Assembly (NCBI RefSeq): GCF_019192735.1
Contig: NZ_JAHTKP010000016.1
Span: 1-64,000 of the forward strand
Reading direction: 5' to 3'
Length of the DNA: 64,000 bases
Source of the DNA: Kitasatospora aureofaciens
GTDB lineage: Bacteria; Actinomycetota; Actinomycetes; Streptomycetales; Streptomycetaceae
Made by a program: the position numbers and the translations under genes. Numbering within the stretch: the first letter of the stretch is position 1; each line of letters begins with the position of its first letter. Below the pieces are notes generated by a model, which saw only the letters and a list, made by a program, of their open reading frames with translations, was not told the origin of the DNA and did no database searches. This document shows positions 16,603 through 25,270 of the stretch, piece by piece.

Positions 16603-17001
16603 GGGGCACCTCCGGCGGCGGGCTGGGGTCAGCACCGATCGGGTGGGGTCGGGCCGGGCGTCCGGAAACGGCCGGGCCAGGCACATCACGCTACTTCGCC
16701 CGCCCGCGCACGGCCCGTCGTCACCGTCCGCACGGGTGACCCGGGTCTCGCGCGGCCCTCGTGCGGGCCCGGCCTGCGCCTGCTGGAGCACCCCCGGCTG
16801 CTCCCGGCGGAGGCCGCGCGTTCCGCCGTCCGGGGAGGGGTCGTACTGCGTCCGCAGTACGGAAACTGTCTGCGCAGGGACGACGACGGAGGAGGGGCCG
16901 GCGATCAAGGATGGGTCACGCTGCGGGCGGACCGCACCTACACCGGTGCCGGCCCCGTCCGCGGCGCGCACTGACCGAGATCCGAAGGAGTCCGCTCTCC
17001 C
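16603..17001. other. 399-bp divergent intergenic region
   Basis: No convincing gene lies here; the open frames through it are continuations of shadow frames. It must contain the promoters of the minus-strand aminotransferase operon and of the plus-strand MMPL gene. Its one clear feature is the palindrome at 16842-16861, followed by the shorter CTGCGCAG palindrome at about 16868-16875. Confidence 0.6.
16842..16861. promoter_or_regulatory. Perfect 20-bp palindrome, candidate TetR-type operator
   Basis: CGTACTGCG (16842-16850) and CGCAGTACG (16853-16861) are perfect inverted arms around TC. This size and symmetry suit a TetR-family dimer site, and MMPL transporters are often controlled by TetR regulators. 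It lies 140 bp upstream of the MMPL start. No tetR gene is adjacent, so the regulator would be encoded elsewhere. Confidence 0.5.
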
Positions 17002-19191
17002 GTGGCCACGTTCCTTTACCGTCTGGGCCGATGGGCCTTCGTCCGGCGCCGGCTGGTGACCCTGCTCTGGGTCGCGCTGCTGGCGGTCGGCGGGGTCCTC
17101 GCGGCCAAGGCGCCCGCCGCCCCCGACGACGGCTTCGCGATGCCCGGGACGGAGGCGCAGAAGGCCTTCGACCTCATGAACGAGCGCTTCCCCGGCGGCC
17201 ACGCCGACGGCGCCTCCGCGCGACTGGTGTTCGTCGCGCCCTCCGGGCAGAAGATCACCGCCGGCCCCAACCAGCAGGCGGTCGAGCGGACGGTCGCCGA
17301 ACTCGCCCACGCCGAGGAGGTCACCGGCGCGGTCAGCCCGTTCAAGGCCGGCGCCGTCTCCAAGGACGGCACCACCGCGTACGCGACCGTCAGCTACTCC
17401 GTGAAGGCGGGCACGCTTTCCACGGGCGCCAAGGACGCCCTGGAGCAGGCCGCCCAGCACGGACGGGACGCCGGGCTCAAGGTCGAGATCGGCGGGAACG
17501 CGCTGAGCACCAAGGGCAAGACCGGCGGGAGCAGCGAGGCCATCGGCATGGCGCTGTCCGCGGTCGTCCTGGTGATCACCTTCGGCTCGCTGGTCGCCGC
17601 CGGGCTGCCACTGCTCACCGCGGTGGTCGGCGTCGGCCTCGGGATGGCCCTGATCACCGCGTTCGGCAGCATGCTGGGCCTGTCCAGCACCACCGGCACG
17701 CTCGCGATGATGCTCGGCCTCGCGGTCGGCATCGACTACGCGGTGTTCATCGTCTCCCGCTACCGCGCCGAGCTCGCCGAGGGCCGCACGCCCCAGGAGG
17801 CCGCCGGGCGGGCCGTCGGCACCGCCGGCTCCGCCGTGGTGTTCGCGGGGCTCACCGTGGTGATCGCCCTCGCCGGGCTCTCCGTGGTCGGCATCCCGCT
17901 CCTCGCCAAGATGGGCATGGCCGCCGCCGGCACGGTCGTCATCGCCGTCCTGGTCGCGCTCACCCTGGTGCCCGCGCTGCTCGGCTTCATCGGCCGCCGG
18001 GTGCTGCCCCGCAAGATCCGCAAGGGCGGCGGCGAGCCGTCGAAGGAGAACGGCGGCGCCCGCTGGGCCCGGTTCGTGCTGCGCCGCCCGCTCGCCGTGC
18101 TGCTCGGCGGTGTGATCGGCCTCGGCGTGCTCGCCGCCCCCGCACTCGACCTGCGGCTCGGCCTGCCGGGCGACGAGGCCAAACCCACCTCCACCACCGA
18201 GCGCCGCGCTTACGACCTGCTCTCCGAGGGCTTCGGCCCCGGCTTCAACGGCCCGCTGACCGTCGTGGTGGACGCCAAGGGCGCCCCCGACCCCAAGGCC
18301 GCCGCGAGCGAGGTCGCCAAGACCGTCGCCGGCCTGCCCGGCGTCGTCACCGTCACGCCGCCGAAGTTCAACAAGGCCGGCGACACGGCCCTGCTCAACG
18401 CGATACCGGCCACCGGCCCGAGCGCCGCCCGGACCAACGACCTGGTGCACGCCATCCGCGGCCACGCCGCCGGCCTGAAGACGGCCACCGGGGCGAGCGT
18501 CCTGGTCAGCGGCACCACGGCGATGAACATCGACGTGTCGCAGAAGCTCAACGACGCGCTGCTGCCGTACCTCGCCGTGGTCGTCGGCCTGGCCGTCCTC
18601 CTGCTGCTGGTGGTGTTCCGTTCCGTCCTCGTCCCGCTGAAGGCCGCGCTCGGCTTCCTGCTGTCGGTGGCCGCCGCGCTCGGTGCCGTCGTCGCGGTCT
18701 TCCAGTGGGGCTGGCTCGCCGACCTGATCGGTGTGCAGCAGACCGGCCCGGTCATGAGCATGATGCCGATCTTCATGGTCGGCGTGGTCTTCGGCCTGGC
18801 CATGGACTACGAGGTGTTCCTGGTCACCCGGATCCGCGAGGGCTTCGTCCACGGCGAGCAGCCCGGCGAGGCGATCGTCACCGGGTTCCGGCACAACGCC
18901 CGGGTGGTCACCGCCGCCGCCTTCATCATGATCTCCGTCTTCGCGGGCTTCATCGGCATGAGCGAGCCGATGATCAAGATGATGGGCCTGGGGCTCGCGG
19001 CCGCCGTCGCCTTCGACGCCTTCGTGGTCCGGATGACGATCGTGCCGGCCGTCCTCGCCCTGCTCGGCCGCCGGGCCTGGTGGCTGCCGCGCCGGCTCGA
19101 CCGGCTGATACCGGACGTCGACGTCGAGGGCAGCAAGCTGCACACCGCCGCCCCCGAGCCGGCCCCGGTCCGGGAGTCCGTCGGCGTCTAG
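17002..19191 (+). CDS. MMPL-family RND transporter
   Basis: This 729-residue protein shows the MMPL layout: an N-terminal helix (about 15-35), an extracytoplasmic domain, a membrane block with IDYAVFIVSRYRAEL, a second extracytoplasmic domain (about 390-510), and a final membrane block with MDYEVFLVTRIREGFVHG. The paired Asp-Tyr motifs are proton-relay residues in this family. Actinobacterial MMPL proteins export lipids, polyketides or drugs; the substrate here is unknown. GTG at 17002 follows GAAGGAG. A strong hairpin follows the stop and separates it from the two-component genes. Confidence 0.9.
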   Translation: MATFLYRLGRWAFVRRRLVTLLWVALLAVGGVLAAKAPAAPDDGFAMPGTEAQKAFDLMNERFPGGHADGASARLVFVAPSGQKITAGPNQQAVERTVAELAHAEEVTGAVSPFKAGAVSKDGTTAYATVSYSVKAGTLSTGAKDALEQAAQHGRDAGLKVEIGGNALSTKGKTGGSSEAIGMALSAVVLVITFGSLVAAGLPLLTAVVGVGLGMALITAFGSMLGLSSTTGTLAMMLGLAVGIDYAVFIVSRYRAELAEGRTPQEAAGRAVGTAGSAVVFAGLTVVIALAGLSVVGIPLLAKMGMAAAGTVVIAVLVALTLVPALLGFIGRRVLPRKIRKGGGEPSKENGGARWARFVLRRPLAVLLGGVIGLGVLAAPALDLRLGLPGDEAKPTSTTERRAYDLLSEGFGPGFNGPLTVVVDAKGAPDPKAAASEVAKTVAGLPGVVTVTPPKFNKAGDTALLNAIPATGPSAARTNDLVHAIRGHAAGLKTATGASVLVSGTTAMNIDVSQKLNDALLPYLAVVVGLAVLLLLVVFRSVLVPLKAALGFLLSVAAALGAVVAVFQWGWLADLIGVQQTGPVMSMMPIFMVGVVFGLAMDYEVFLVTRIREGFVHGEQPGEAIVTGFRHNARVVTAAAFIMISVFAGFIGMSEPMIKMMGLGLAAAVAFDAFVVRMTIVPAVLALLGRRAWWLPRRLDRLIPDVDVEGSKLHTAAPEPAPVRESVGV

Positions 19192-19229
19192 CACGGGCAC
19201 CGGTTCGAACACCGACCGATTACCGTTGC

Positions 19230-19269
19230 AGTCGGGGGCCGTCGCCGCGTGCGTCGACGGCCCCCGACT
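19230..19269 (+). terminator. 15-bp stem hairpin between MMPL and histidine kinase genes
   Basis: Bases 19230-19244 and 19255-19269 form a perfect 15-bp GC-rich stem with a 10-base loop. It lies 39 bp after the MMPL stop and ends only 20 bp before the histidine kinase ATG. It looks like a rho-independent-type terminator without a U tract, as is usual in streptomycetes, but its closeness to the next start also allows an attenuator or mRNA leader role. Confidence 0.65.
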
Positions 19270-19289
19270 CGCGACCCGGAGAGCCGACC

Positions 19290-20507
19290 ATGACCGACAC
19301 CTGGCAGCGCCTGCGCCAGAACCACCCCCGCCTGCTGGACGTCATCGGCGGCGCCGCCCTGATCACCTCCACCGGCCTCGGCGCCACGCTCGACCAGGCC
19401 GGCCACTACACAGGCCTCGATCCGCTCACCGGCGTCATCGGGCTGATCTCCGCCGCTGCCGTGTTCGGCCACCGCCGCTACCCGCGCGCCGTCGTCGCCG
19501 TCACGCTCGTCTGCTCCCTGCTGCTCACCCTGACCGCCCCCCGGCTCACCCCCGCCCTGGCCACGCCCCTGCTCTGCGCGCTGTACTTCCTCGCGGTCCG
19601 CACCGACCGCACCACCGCGCTGCGCGCCTCCGTCCTCACCGCCGTGATCCTCACCGCGACCTCGCTGCTCGCCGACACGGGCGGCCACATCGGCGAACGG
19701 CTCGGCGTCCTCGCCTGGGCCCTGCTCCCCGGCGCCATCGGCGACTCCATCCGCAACCGCCGCGCCCACCTCGCCGCCATCGAGGAACGCGCCGAACGCG
19801 CCGAGCGCACCCGCGAGGAGGAGGCCCGCCGCCGCGTCGCCGACGAGCGCATCCGGATCGCCCGCGACCTCCACGACGTCGTCGCCCACCACATCGCCCT
19901 CGCCAACGCCCAGGCCGGCATCGCCCTCCACCTCATGGACAGCCACCCCGCCCAGGCCCGCGAGGTCCTCAGCCACATCACCGACGCCACCGGCTCCGCG
20001 CTCCAGGAGCTGCGCGCCACCGTCGGCCTGCTGCGCCGCGCCGAGGACCCGGCCCCGCTGGAACCAACTCCCGGTCTCGACCGGCTCCCCGACCTGATCA
20101 GCGCCTTCGAACGGGCCGGCCTCCCGGTCCGGCTCGCCGTCGAGGGCGAGGCCCGGCCGCTGTCGCCCGGCGTCGACCTCACCGCCTACCGGATCGTCCA
20201 GGAATCCCTGACCAACGTCGCCAAGCACGCGCGCGGCGCCGACGCCGAAGTCACCATCGGCTACAGCGAGAGCCGGGTCGCCGTCACCGTCGCCAACGGC
20301 GGCCCCACGCCCACGGCCGGCCGCCGCCCTGTGCTGCTGCCCAGCCAGGTCTCCGGCGAGGGCGGCTTCGGCCTGATCGGCATGCGCGAACGGGCCGGCG
20401 CCGTCGGCGGCCGGCTCGCCGCCGACCACCGCCCGGGCGGCGGCTTCCTCGTCACCGCCGAACTCCCGCTGCGCACCGCCGCCCGAGACGACAAGGACCA
20501 CCGATGA
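19290..20507 (+). CDS. Two-component sensor histidine kinase (HisKA_3, NarL type)
   Basis: The 405-residue protein has four to six membrane helices in residues 18-155, a coiled coil rich in Glu/Arg (IEERAERAERTREEEARRR), then the dimerisation/phosphoacceptor helix RIARDLHDVVAHHIALANAQ with the conserved His of the HisKA_3 subfamily, and a HATPase domain ending in GGFGLIGMRERAGAVGG. Lack of a large extracytoplasmic loop suggests sensing of membrane stress or a lipophilic ligand. ATG at 19290 follows CGGAGAGCC. The last four bases overlap the response-regulator start (ATGA), so they form a coupled pair. Confidence 0.93.
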   Translation: MTDTWQRLRQNHPRLLDVIGGAALITSTGLGATLDQAGHYTGLDPLTGVIGLISAAAVFGHRRYPRAVVAVTLVCSLLLTLTAPRLTPALATPLLCALYFLAVRTDRTTALRASVLTAVILTATSLLADTGGHIGERLGVLAWALLPGAIGDSIRNRRAHLAAIEERAERAERTREEEARRRVADERIRIARDLHDVVAHHIALANAQAGIALHLMDSHPAQAREVLSHITDATGSALQELRATVGLLRRAEDPAPLEPTPGLDRLPDLISAFERAGLPVRLAVEGEARPLSPGVDLTAYRIVQESLTNVAKHARGADAEVTIGYSESRVAVTVANGGPTPTAGRRPVLLPSQVSGEGGFGLIGMRERAGAVGGRLAADHRPGGGFLVTAELPLRTAARDDKDHR

Positions 20508-21178
20508 CCATCCGCGTACTGCTCGCCGACGACCAGGCCCTGCTGCGCGGTGCCTTCCGCGTCCTCATCGACGCCGAGGACGACATGGAGGTCGTCGGCG
20601 AGGCCGCCGACGGCCACGAGGCGGTGGAGCTCGCCCGCGCCACCAAGCCCGACATCGTCCTGATGGACATCCGCATGCCCGGCGCCGACGGTCTCGGCGC
20701 GACGGCCGCCATTTGCGGAGACGAGGAGCTGGCCGGCACCCGGGTGCTCATCCTCACCACGTTCGAGATCGACGAGTACGTGGCCCAGGCCCTGCGCGCG
20801 GGCGCCGGCGGCTTCCTGGGCAAGGGCGCGGACCCGAAGGAACTCCTCGCCGCCGTCCGCACGGTCGCCGCCGGCGACGCGCTCCTCTCACCGGCGGCCA
20901 CCCGCGCCGTCATCGACCAGTTCCTCGCCCAGCCCGGTCCGGCGGCCGCCGACACCGCCGAGCGCCTCGCCGTGCTCACCGCCCGGGAGCGCGAGGTGAT
21001 GTCGATGGCCGCCACCGGCCTCACCAACGAGGAGATCGCGGAGCGGATGTACGTCAGCCCGTTCACCGTCCGCACCCACGTGCACCGCGCGATGGCCAAG
21101 CTGGACGCCCGCGACCGCGCCCAACTCGTCGCCATCGCCTACCAGTCCGGCCTCGTCCCGCCGGGCCGCCCGTCCTGA
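20504..21178 (+). CDS. NarL/FixJ-type response regulator
   Basis: The 224-residue protein has a receiver domain (1-120) with acidic residues in LLADDQ, phosphoacceptor Asp in IVLMDIRMPGADG, Thr in ILTTF, and a Lys in LGKGADPKELL, joined to a LuxR-type helix-turn-helix (about 158-215: LTAREREVMSMAATGLTNEE, ERMYVSPFTVRTHVHRAMAK). It pairs with the overlapping kinase gene. The upstream MMPL transporter is a plausible target, but a hairpin separates the genes and no operator shared by both is obvious. Confidence 0.94.
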   Translation: MTIRVLLADDQALLRGAFRVLIDAEDDMEVVGEAADGHEAVELARATKPDIVLMDIRMPGADGLGATAAICGDEELAGTRVLILTTFEIDEYVAQALRAGAGGFLGKGADPKELLAAVRTVAAGDALLSPAATRAVIDQFLAQPGPAAADTAERLAVLTAREREVMSMAATGLTNEEIAERMYVSPFTVRTHVHRAMAKLDARDRAQLVAIAYQSGLVPPGRPS

Positions 21179-21212
21179 CCGGCGCCTGTCCTTATCGGCC
21201 CCGATGGGGACG

Positions 21213-22211
21213 TTACGGCCGCATCCGGCGGAAGACGACCGCCAACGCGACGGCGGTGAGCACCAACAGGAGGGCGGCCTCGACCAGTTGGATCGGCACG
21301 AGGTGAGCGGCGGGATGGTACTGGATCCAGGAGGCGGTGGCTCCGTCGCAGCGGACCGTGCCCAGGCATACATCGGTGCTGACGCGGCTGCCGTCGGCCA
21401 TGACGACTCCGCGGTCGATCAGCCACGAGTTGGTCGGGTGCGCCTCGTTCAGCGGGACCACCTGGTCCACGAGGGGGTAGAAGTACGGGCGGGCCCAGCG
21501 GACCAGGCCGTACATGATCGCGACCAGAGCGCCGGTGAGGAACATCGCGGGCAGCGTACGGCGCACCAGCTGGCCGATCAGCACGCCCAGCGCGAGCGCG
21601 AACAGGGACCAGGCGACCGGTGCGACCCCGAGGGCGGGGTAGGTGAAGAACTGGAACGGCGGGTCGAACGCGATCGGGCCGTGCACGATGTCCACCCACC
21701 ACACCCAGCTCATCAGCGCGGCGAGCACGCCAGTGGCGGCCAGTACGGCGAGGCCGGGTACCGCGAGGCGGGAGGCCAGCCAGCGCCGGGGGCTGACCGA
21801 CTGCGCCCGTATGAGGCGGATAGTGCCGCGCTCGTACTCCTGGGCGAGCAGCGGCGCGCCGATGAACACGCCGATCAGCAGGGGGAGCGCGGTGACGGCG
21901 GGCTGGAGGATGGAGACGTACCAGTAGGTCGGCCGGTTGATGGGCGAGAGCAAGGTCCAGCACTGGCCGTTGGACCAGGTCTCGGGGTAGTAGCACCCGG
22001 TCCGCCTCAGGACTCCCACGACGTGCCGGCTGGCGATGTGGATCCAGAGCAGGTCGGCCGCCACGAGAACCACCAGGACCGCCAGCGTCCACAGGACGGC
22101 GCGATTCTGACGGAGCGTCAGCCAGAGCAGTCCGCGCACCCGGCGGGCGGTGGGGCGCCGACTGGCCGACGCGGTGGCGCCGGCGCGGCCGGTCAGGACG
22201 TTCATACTCAT
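21213..22211 (-). CDS. ABC-2-type transporter permease of the GntR/YtrA operon
   Basis: The 332-residue protein has six hydrophobic segments (first at about 32-52) separated by an extracytoplasmic loop with CYYPETWSNGQCW, whose two Cys could form a disulfide. The membrane core LAQEYERGTIRLIRAQSVSPRRWLASR resembles ABC permeases of the YtrC/ABC-2 type. I take the ATG at 22211, which overlaps the ATPase stop (ATGA); a second ATG two codons later is also possible. It is the last gene of gntR-ATPase-permease. Substrate unknown. Confidence 0.8.
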   Translation of the reverse strand: MSMNVLTGRAGATASASRRPTARRVRGLLWLTLRQNRAVLWTLAVLVVLVAADLLWIHIASRHVVGVLRRTGCYYPETWSNGQCWTLLSPINRPTYWYVSILQPAVTALPLLIGVFIGAPLLAQEYERGTIRLIRAQSVSPRRWLASRLAVPGLAVLAATGVLAALMSWVWWVDIVHGPIAFDPPFQFFTYPALGVAPVAWSLFALALGVLIGQLVRRTLPAMFLTGALVAIMYGLVRWARPYFYPLVDQVVPLNEAHPTNSWLIDRGVVMADGSRVSTDVCLGTVRCDGATASWIQYHPAAHLVPIQLVEAALLLVLTAVALAVVFRRMRP

Positions 22212-23137
22212 GCGGCGACCTCGTCGTTCATGGGGGTGGCCTCCCCGGGGGTGGTGCCGGGCCCGGTGGCGGCCGGTGCGCGGAGGTAGCCGAGCAGTAG
22301 ATCCTCCAGGCCCGGCCGGCCGCCCTCCCACGGACCGTCCAGCGGTTCGCCGGTGCGCACCAGCGCGGTGGCCCGGCGCCCGCCGACACGCTGTTCGACC
22401 AGCACCTCGGCGGGCAGGGCGTCGGCACCGGCGGCCTCGGCGGGGCCGGTGAGCAGCTGGTGCCCGTCCAGGATGTCCTCCAGGTCGCCGGCCAGCCGGA
22501 TCCGTCCGCGCTGCACGAGCAGCAGGAAGTCGATGACGCCGTCCAGCTCGGGAAGGATGTGCGAGGACAGCACGATGGTGGTGCCGCGCTCGGCGGCCTC
22601 GGCCATCAGCGTGCCCATGAGCTGGTGCCGGGCGAGCGGGTCGAGGTCGGCCATCGGCTCGTCGAGCAGCAGCAGGTCGGGCCGCTTGCCGAGGGCGAGG
22701 GCCAGGGAGACCCGGGTGCGCTGACCGCCGGAGAGCGAGCCGATCCGCGCCCGCTGCTTCAGCTCGCCCTGCTCGACGATCTGTTGGGCCATCTCGTCGT
22801 CCCAGGCGGGGTTGAGCTCACTGCCCAGCCGCAGGGTCTCGGCGACGGTGAAGCCCGGGTAGAGCGGCTTGTCCTGCGCCACGTACGCGACGCGGGCGCG
22901 CAGTTCCGGCGCGGTGGCGGGCTCGCCGAGGACCCGCAGCTCGCCCTCGGTGGGGGCGAGCAGGCGGGCGGCGAGGCCGAGCAGGGTGCTCTTGCCGGCC
23001 CCGTTCGGGCCCACCACTCCGCAGATCCGCCCGGCCGGGACGGCGAAGTCGCAGTCCCGCAGGGCCCAGTCGCCCCGGTACTGCTTGCCGAGGCCGACGG
23101 CCTCCAGCGCCGGCGGTACGGTCGTCGGGTCGTCCAC
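22208..23137 (-). CDS. ABC transporter ATP-binding protein (YtrB-like)
   Basis: The 309-residue ATPase has Walker A GPNGAGKST, Q-loop VAYVAQDKPLYPGFTV, signature LSGGQRTRVSLALAL, Walker B LLLLDEPMADLD and the H-loop SSHILPE. The C-terminal 80 residues form the extra domain seen in YtrB/CcmA-like ATPases. GTG start at 23137, 18 bp after the GntR stop, and a 4-bp overlap with the permease. As in YtrA-type operons of Firmicutes, the regulator and an ABC system are made together, often as a response to cell-wall stress or peptide antibiotics; that function is inferred. Confidence 0.9.
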   Translation of the reverse strand: MDDPTTVPPALEAVGLGKQYRGDWALRDCDFAVPAGRICGVVGPNGAGKSTLLGLAARLLAPTEGELRVLGEPATAPELRARVAYVAQDKPLYPGFTVAETLRLGSELNPAWDDEMAQQIVEQGELKQRARIGSLSGGQRTRVSLALALGKRPDLLLLDEPMADLDPLARHQLMGTLMAEAAERGTTIVLSSHILPELDGVIDFLLLVQRGRIRLAGDLEDILDGHQLLTGPAEAAGADALPAEVLVEQRVGGRRATALVRTGEPLDGPWEGGRPGLEDLLLGYLRAPAATGPGTTPGEATPMNDEVAA

Positions 23138-23155
23138 CCGGTCCCCCCACTGTCC

Positions 23156-23563
23156 TCAGTTCGGTGTTGCCGGGGAGACCCCGGTGTCGAAACGCTGCTC
23201 CAGTACGGAGGCCATCAGCGCGGCGATGTCCTCGCGCTCCAGCCCGGCCTCCCGGGCCTGGTCCACCCAGCCGACCAGGTCCGCGCGCAGCGGCCCGTCG
23301 GCCGCCGCCTCCGGCCGGGCGAGCGAGCGCCGGACGAAGGTGCCGAGCCCCGGACGGGGTTCGACCAGGCCCTCGCGTTCGAGTTCGCGGTAGGCCTTCA
23401 GCACGGTGTTGGGGTTGATCGCCGTCAGCTCGACCACCTCCCTGGCGGTCGGCAGCTTGTCCCCGGGCTGCAGCAGGCCGAGCCGCAGGGCCTGTTTGGT
23501 CTGCTGCACGATCTGCTGGTACGTGGAGACGCCGCTGCGCCGCTCGATGCGGTACTCGATCAC
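23156..23563 (-). CDS. GntR-family (YtrA subfamily) transcriptional regulator
   Basis: The protein has 135 residues: a winged helix-turn-helix (about 10-75, YQQIVQQTKQALRLGLLQPG, PTAREVVELTAINPNTVLKA, then ELEREGLVEPRPGLGTFV) and a short helical C-terminus (about 90-125), the compact effector-free-looking architecture of the YtrA subfamily. I start it at the GTG at 23563, preceded by GTGAAAGGCCGCAACGCC. The operator at 23574-23600 overlaps that ribosome binding site, so it is very probably autoregulated. A near-identical site precedes the DUF2079 gene, which makes a two-promoter local regulon. Confidence 0.9.
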   Translation of the reverse strand: MIEYRIERRSGVSTYQQIVQQTKQALRLGLLQPGDKLPTAREVVELTAINPNTVLKAYRELEREGLVEPRPGLGTFVRRSLARPEAAADGPLRADLVGWVDQAREAGLEREDIAALMASVLEQRFDTGVSPATPN

Positions 23564-23573
23564 GGCGTTGCGG

Positions 23574-23600
23574 CCTTTCACTAGTTCAATAGTGGAATGG
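23574..23600 (-). promoter_or_regulatory. GntR operator O1, at the gntR start
   Basis: Forward strand CCTTTCACTA, 6 bases, then TAGTGGAATGG. The inner arms CACTA and TAGTG are perfectly inverted. It lies 11-37 bases upstream of the GTG at 23563, and the arm nearest the gene supplies the AAAGG ribosome binding site. This matches O2 at 25111-25140 almost base for base, which supports a common repressor. Confidence 0.75.
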
Positions 23601-23658
23601 TGGCCCACTGCGGCGCGCGGGTCAAGCCGGACCCGGGGGGTGTCGGGCGCGCGGACCA

Positions 23659-25101
23659 TCAGGGGCGTTTGAGCAGGAGGAGGCCGTCCTGATCGATCAG
23701 CCGCCGGTAGCCGTCCTGCTGGTACCGCTCCAGCATGTGCGCGGTGGCGGCGGTGGCGCACGGGGAGTTCACGCTCGGATCGCGCAGGTCGACGGCCACC
23801 CACTCCGGCCCCGGCCCGACCGGCTCCCGGCAGACCAGGGTGACGTCCGCCCGGCTGGTGAGCTGCGCCGCCAGCCGGTTGGAGGCGGCGACGGTGGCGT
23901 CGTCGGGTATCAGGCGGAGCATCGCCCGGGTCTCGGTGAGCCGCGGCGAGGTCCGCCAGGCCTCCGGCATCACGACCTCGTGTAAGGGGTAGAGCGGCAG
24001 CGTCACGGCCGTCACCAGGGCGCTGACGGCGAGCGCGCGCCGGGCGCGGCCGACGTCGACGCGGCGCAGGGAGTCCACCAGCGCGGCGAGCACGAGCGGC
24101 ATCAGCACGGCGCTGTAGTGGTAACTGACGCCCCAGTAGTTCGAGTTGGTCGACAGCAGGCGCCAGGCCAGGGTGGGCGCGCAGAGCAGGAAGAGCGGCG
24201 AGCGCAGGCCGAGGAAGCCGGCGGTGGCGGCGAGCAGGAACAGCAGCAGCCACTTGATCGGCGGCCAGACCAGCCGTAGGGCCAGCGACCAGACCGAGGG
24301 CCGCCCGCCGCCGTCCACCTGCTGCCAGTAGTCGAAGCCGCCGGTCGGGTTGAACAAGGGCAGGACGACGAGCACGGTGATCGCGGTCGCGGCGAGTCCG
24401 ACGGCCGCGAGCGCCAGACCGGGCAGCAGGCTGCGCCGGTCCTCCCGGGCCTGCCAGGCGATCAGTGCGCCGACGGCGGCCACCGTCAGGCCCAGATCCT
24501 CCTTGACCAGCAGCAGCGGCAGCGACCAGAGCGCGGCGGCCAGTGGCCGGCGCCGCCCGAGCGCGGTGGCGGCGAAGGCGAGCAGTGGGACGGCGAACGC
24601 GATCTCGTGGAAGTCGTCGGAGGCCGCCCGGACGATCCCCCAGGACGCCCCGGTGGCGCAGCCGACGACCAGCGCCGCCCGCGGCCCGGCCACCTCGTGC
24701 GCCCAGCGGGTGAGCGGGACGACGGCCGGCGCCATCAGCAGCGCCTGGGCGACCACGAGGGTGACCGGGCTCGGGAAGACCCGGTAGGCCGGGGCGAGGG
24801 CGGCGATCAGCGGGTGGAAGTGGTCCCCGAGCAGGTGGTAGCCCGGCCCCTTGATCGGCACGATCGGCGCCTGGCCGTGCGCGTACGCGCGGACCGCCTG
24901 CTCGAAGATGCCCAGGTCGTAGGCCTTGGTGAGGCCGCGCCGGTGCCGGTTGACGGCGACGCAGATGTAGAGCGCCGCGAAGCCGGCCGCAAGGCCCCAG
25001 GCCAGGACGGCCGGTCGGCGCAGGGCGGTGAGTGGGCGGGGGAGGGGACGGGGCGGGCGCGGGGAGTGGGGCGGGCGGATGGGCGAGAGGACCGCTTGCA
25101 T
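23659..25101 (-). CDS. DUF2079 polytopic membrane protein
   Basis: This 480-residue protein has about 11-12 membrane helices starting near residue 30 and the DUF2079 hallmarks YDLGIFEQAVRAYA, GDHFHPLIAALAP, and SYHYSAVLMPLVL. DUF2079 proteins look like GT-C glycosyltransferases, and the YDLG...H residues in the first loop would be the catalytic acidic site; function is not established. An ATG at 25101 has a proper ribosome binding site (AAAGGG, 10 bases away), better than a TTG two codons earlier. The 30-bp palindrome O2 overlaps that site, so the GntR/YtrA regulator next door probably represses it. Confidence 0.85.
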   Translation of the reverse strand: MQAVLSPIRPPHSPRPPRPLPRPLTALRRPAVLAWGLAAGFAALYICVAVNRHRRGLTKAYDLGIFEQAVRAYAHGQAPIVPIKGPGYHLLGDHFHPLIAALAPAYRVFPSPVTLVVAQALLMAPAVVPLTRWAHEVAGPRAALVVGCATGASWGIVRAASDDFHEIAFAVPLLAFAATALGRRRPLAAALWSLPLLLVKEDLGLTVAAVGALIAWQAREDRRSLLPGLALAAVGLAATAITVLVVLPLFNPTGGFDYWQQVDGGGRPSVWSLALRLVWPPIKWLLLFLLAATAGFLGLRSPLFLLCAPTLAWRLLSTNSNYWGVSYHYSAVLMPLVLAALVDSLRRVDVGRARRALAVSALVTAVTLPLYPLHEVVMPEAWRTSPRLTETRAMLRLIPDDATVAASNRLAAQLTSRADVTLVCREPVGPGPEWVAVDLRDPSVNSPCATAATAHMLERYQQDGYRRLIDQDGLLLLKRP

Positions 25102-25110
25102 CAACAAAGT

Positions 25111-25140
25111 ACCCTTTCACTATTCGATTAGTGGAAGGGT
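25111..25140 (-). promoter_or_regulatory. GntR operator O2, before the DUF2079 gene
   Basis: ACCCTTTCACTA (25111-25122), TTCGAT, TAGTGGAAGGGT (25129-25140): 12-bp inverted arms with one mismatch. The left part is nearly identical to O1 (CCTTTCACTA-N6-TAGTGGAA). The arm nearest the gene includes the Shine-Dalgarno AAAGGG of the DUF2079 gene, so bound repressor would block both transcription and translation start. Confidence 0.8.
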
Positions 25141-25270
25141 GGTGGAAGTCCCGAGCGGCCGTCAAGCCCGGTCCGGCAGCGCGGAACCGGTCCTCCGGCC
25201 TGCGCGAAAACGACCTCCGAACACGTGTGCAGCGAGTAGTGTGCCGATGACTCAGAATGAGGAGGGGTTC

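Noticed and set aside
15478..19212. A minus-strand frame open for over 1200 codons across the aminotransferase, MMPL and intergenic DNA
   Set aside because: Only its last 374 codons (the DegT aminotransferase) read like a protein; the rest is antisense to MMPL with His/Asp/Gly-rich nonsense, a GC-bias artefact.
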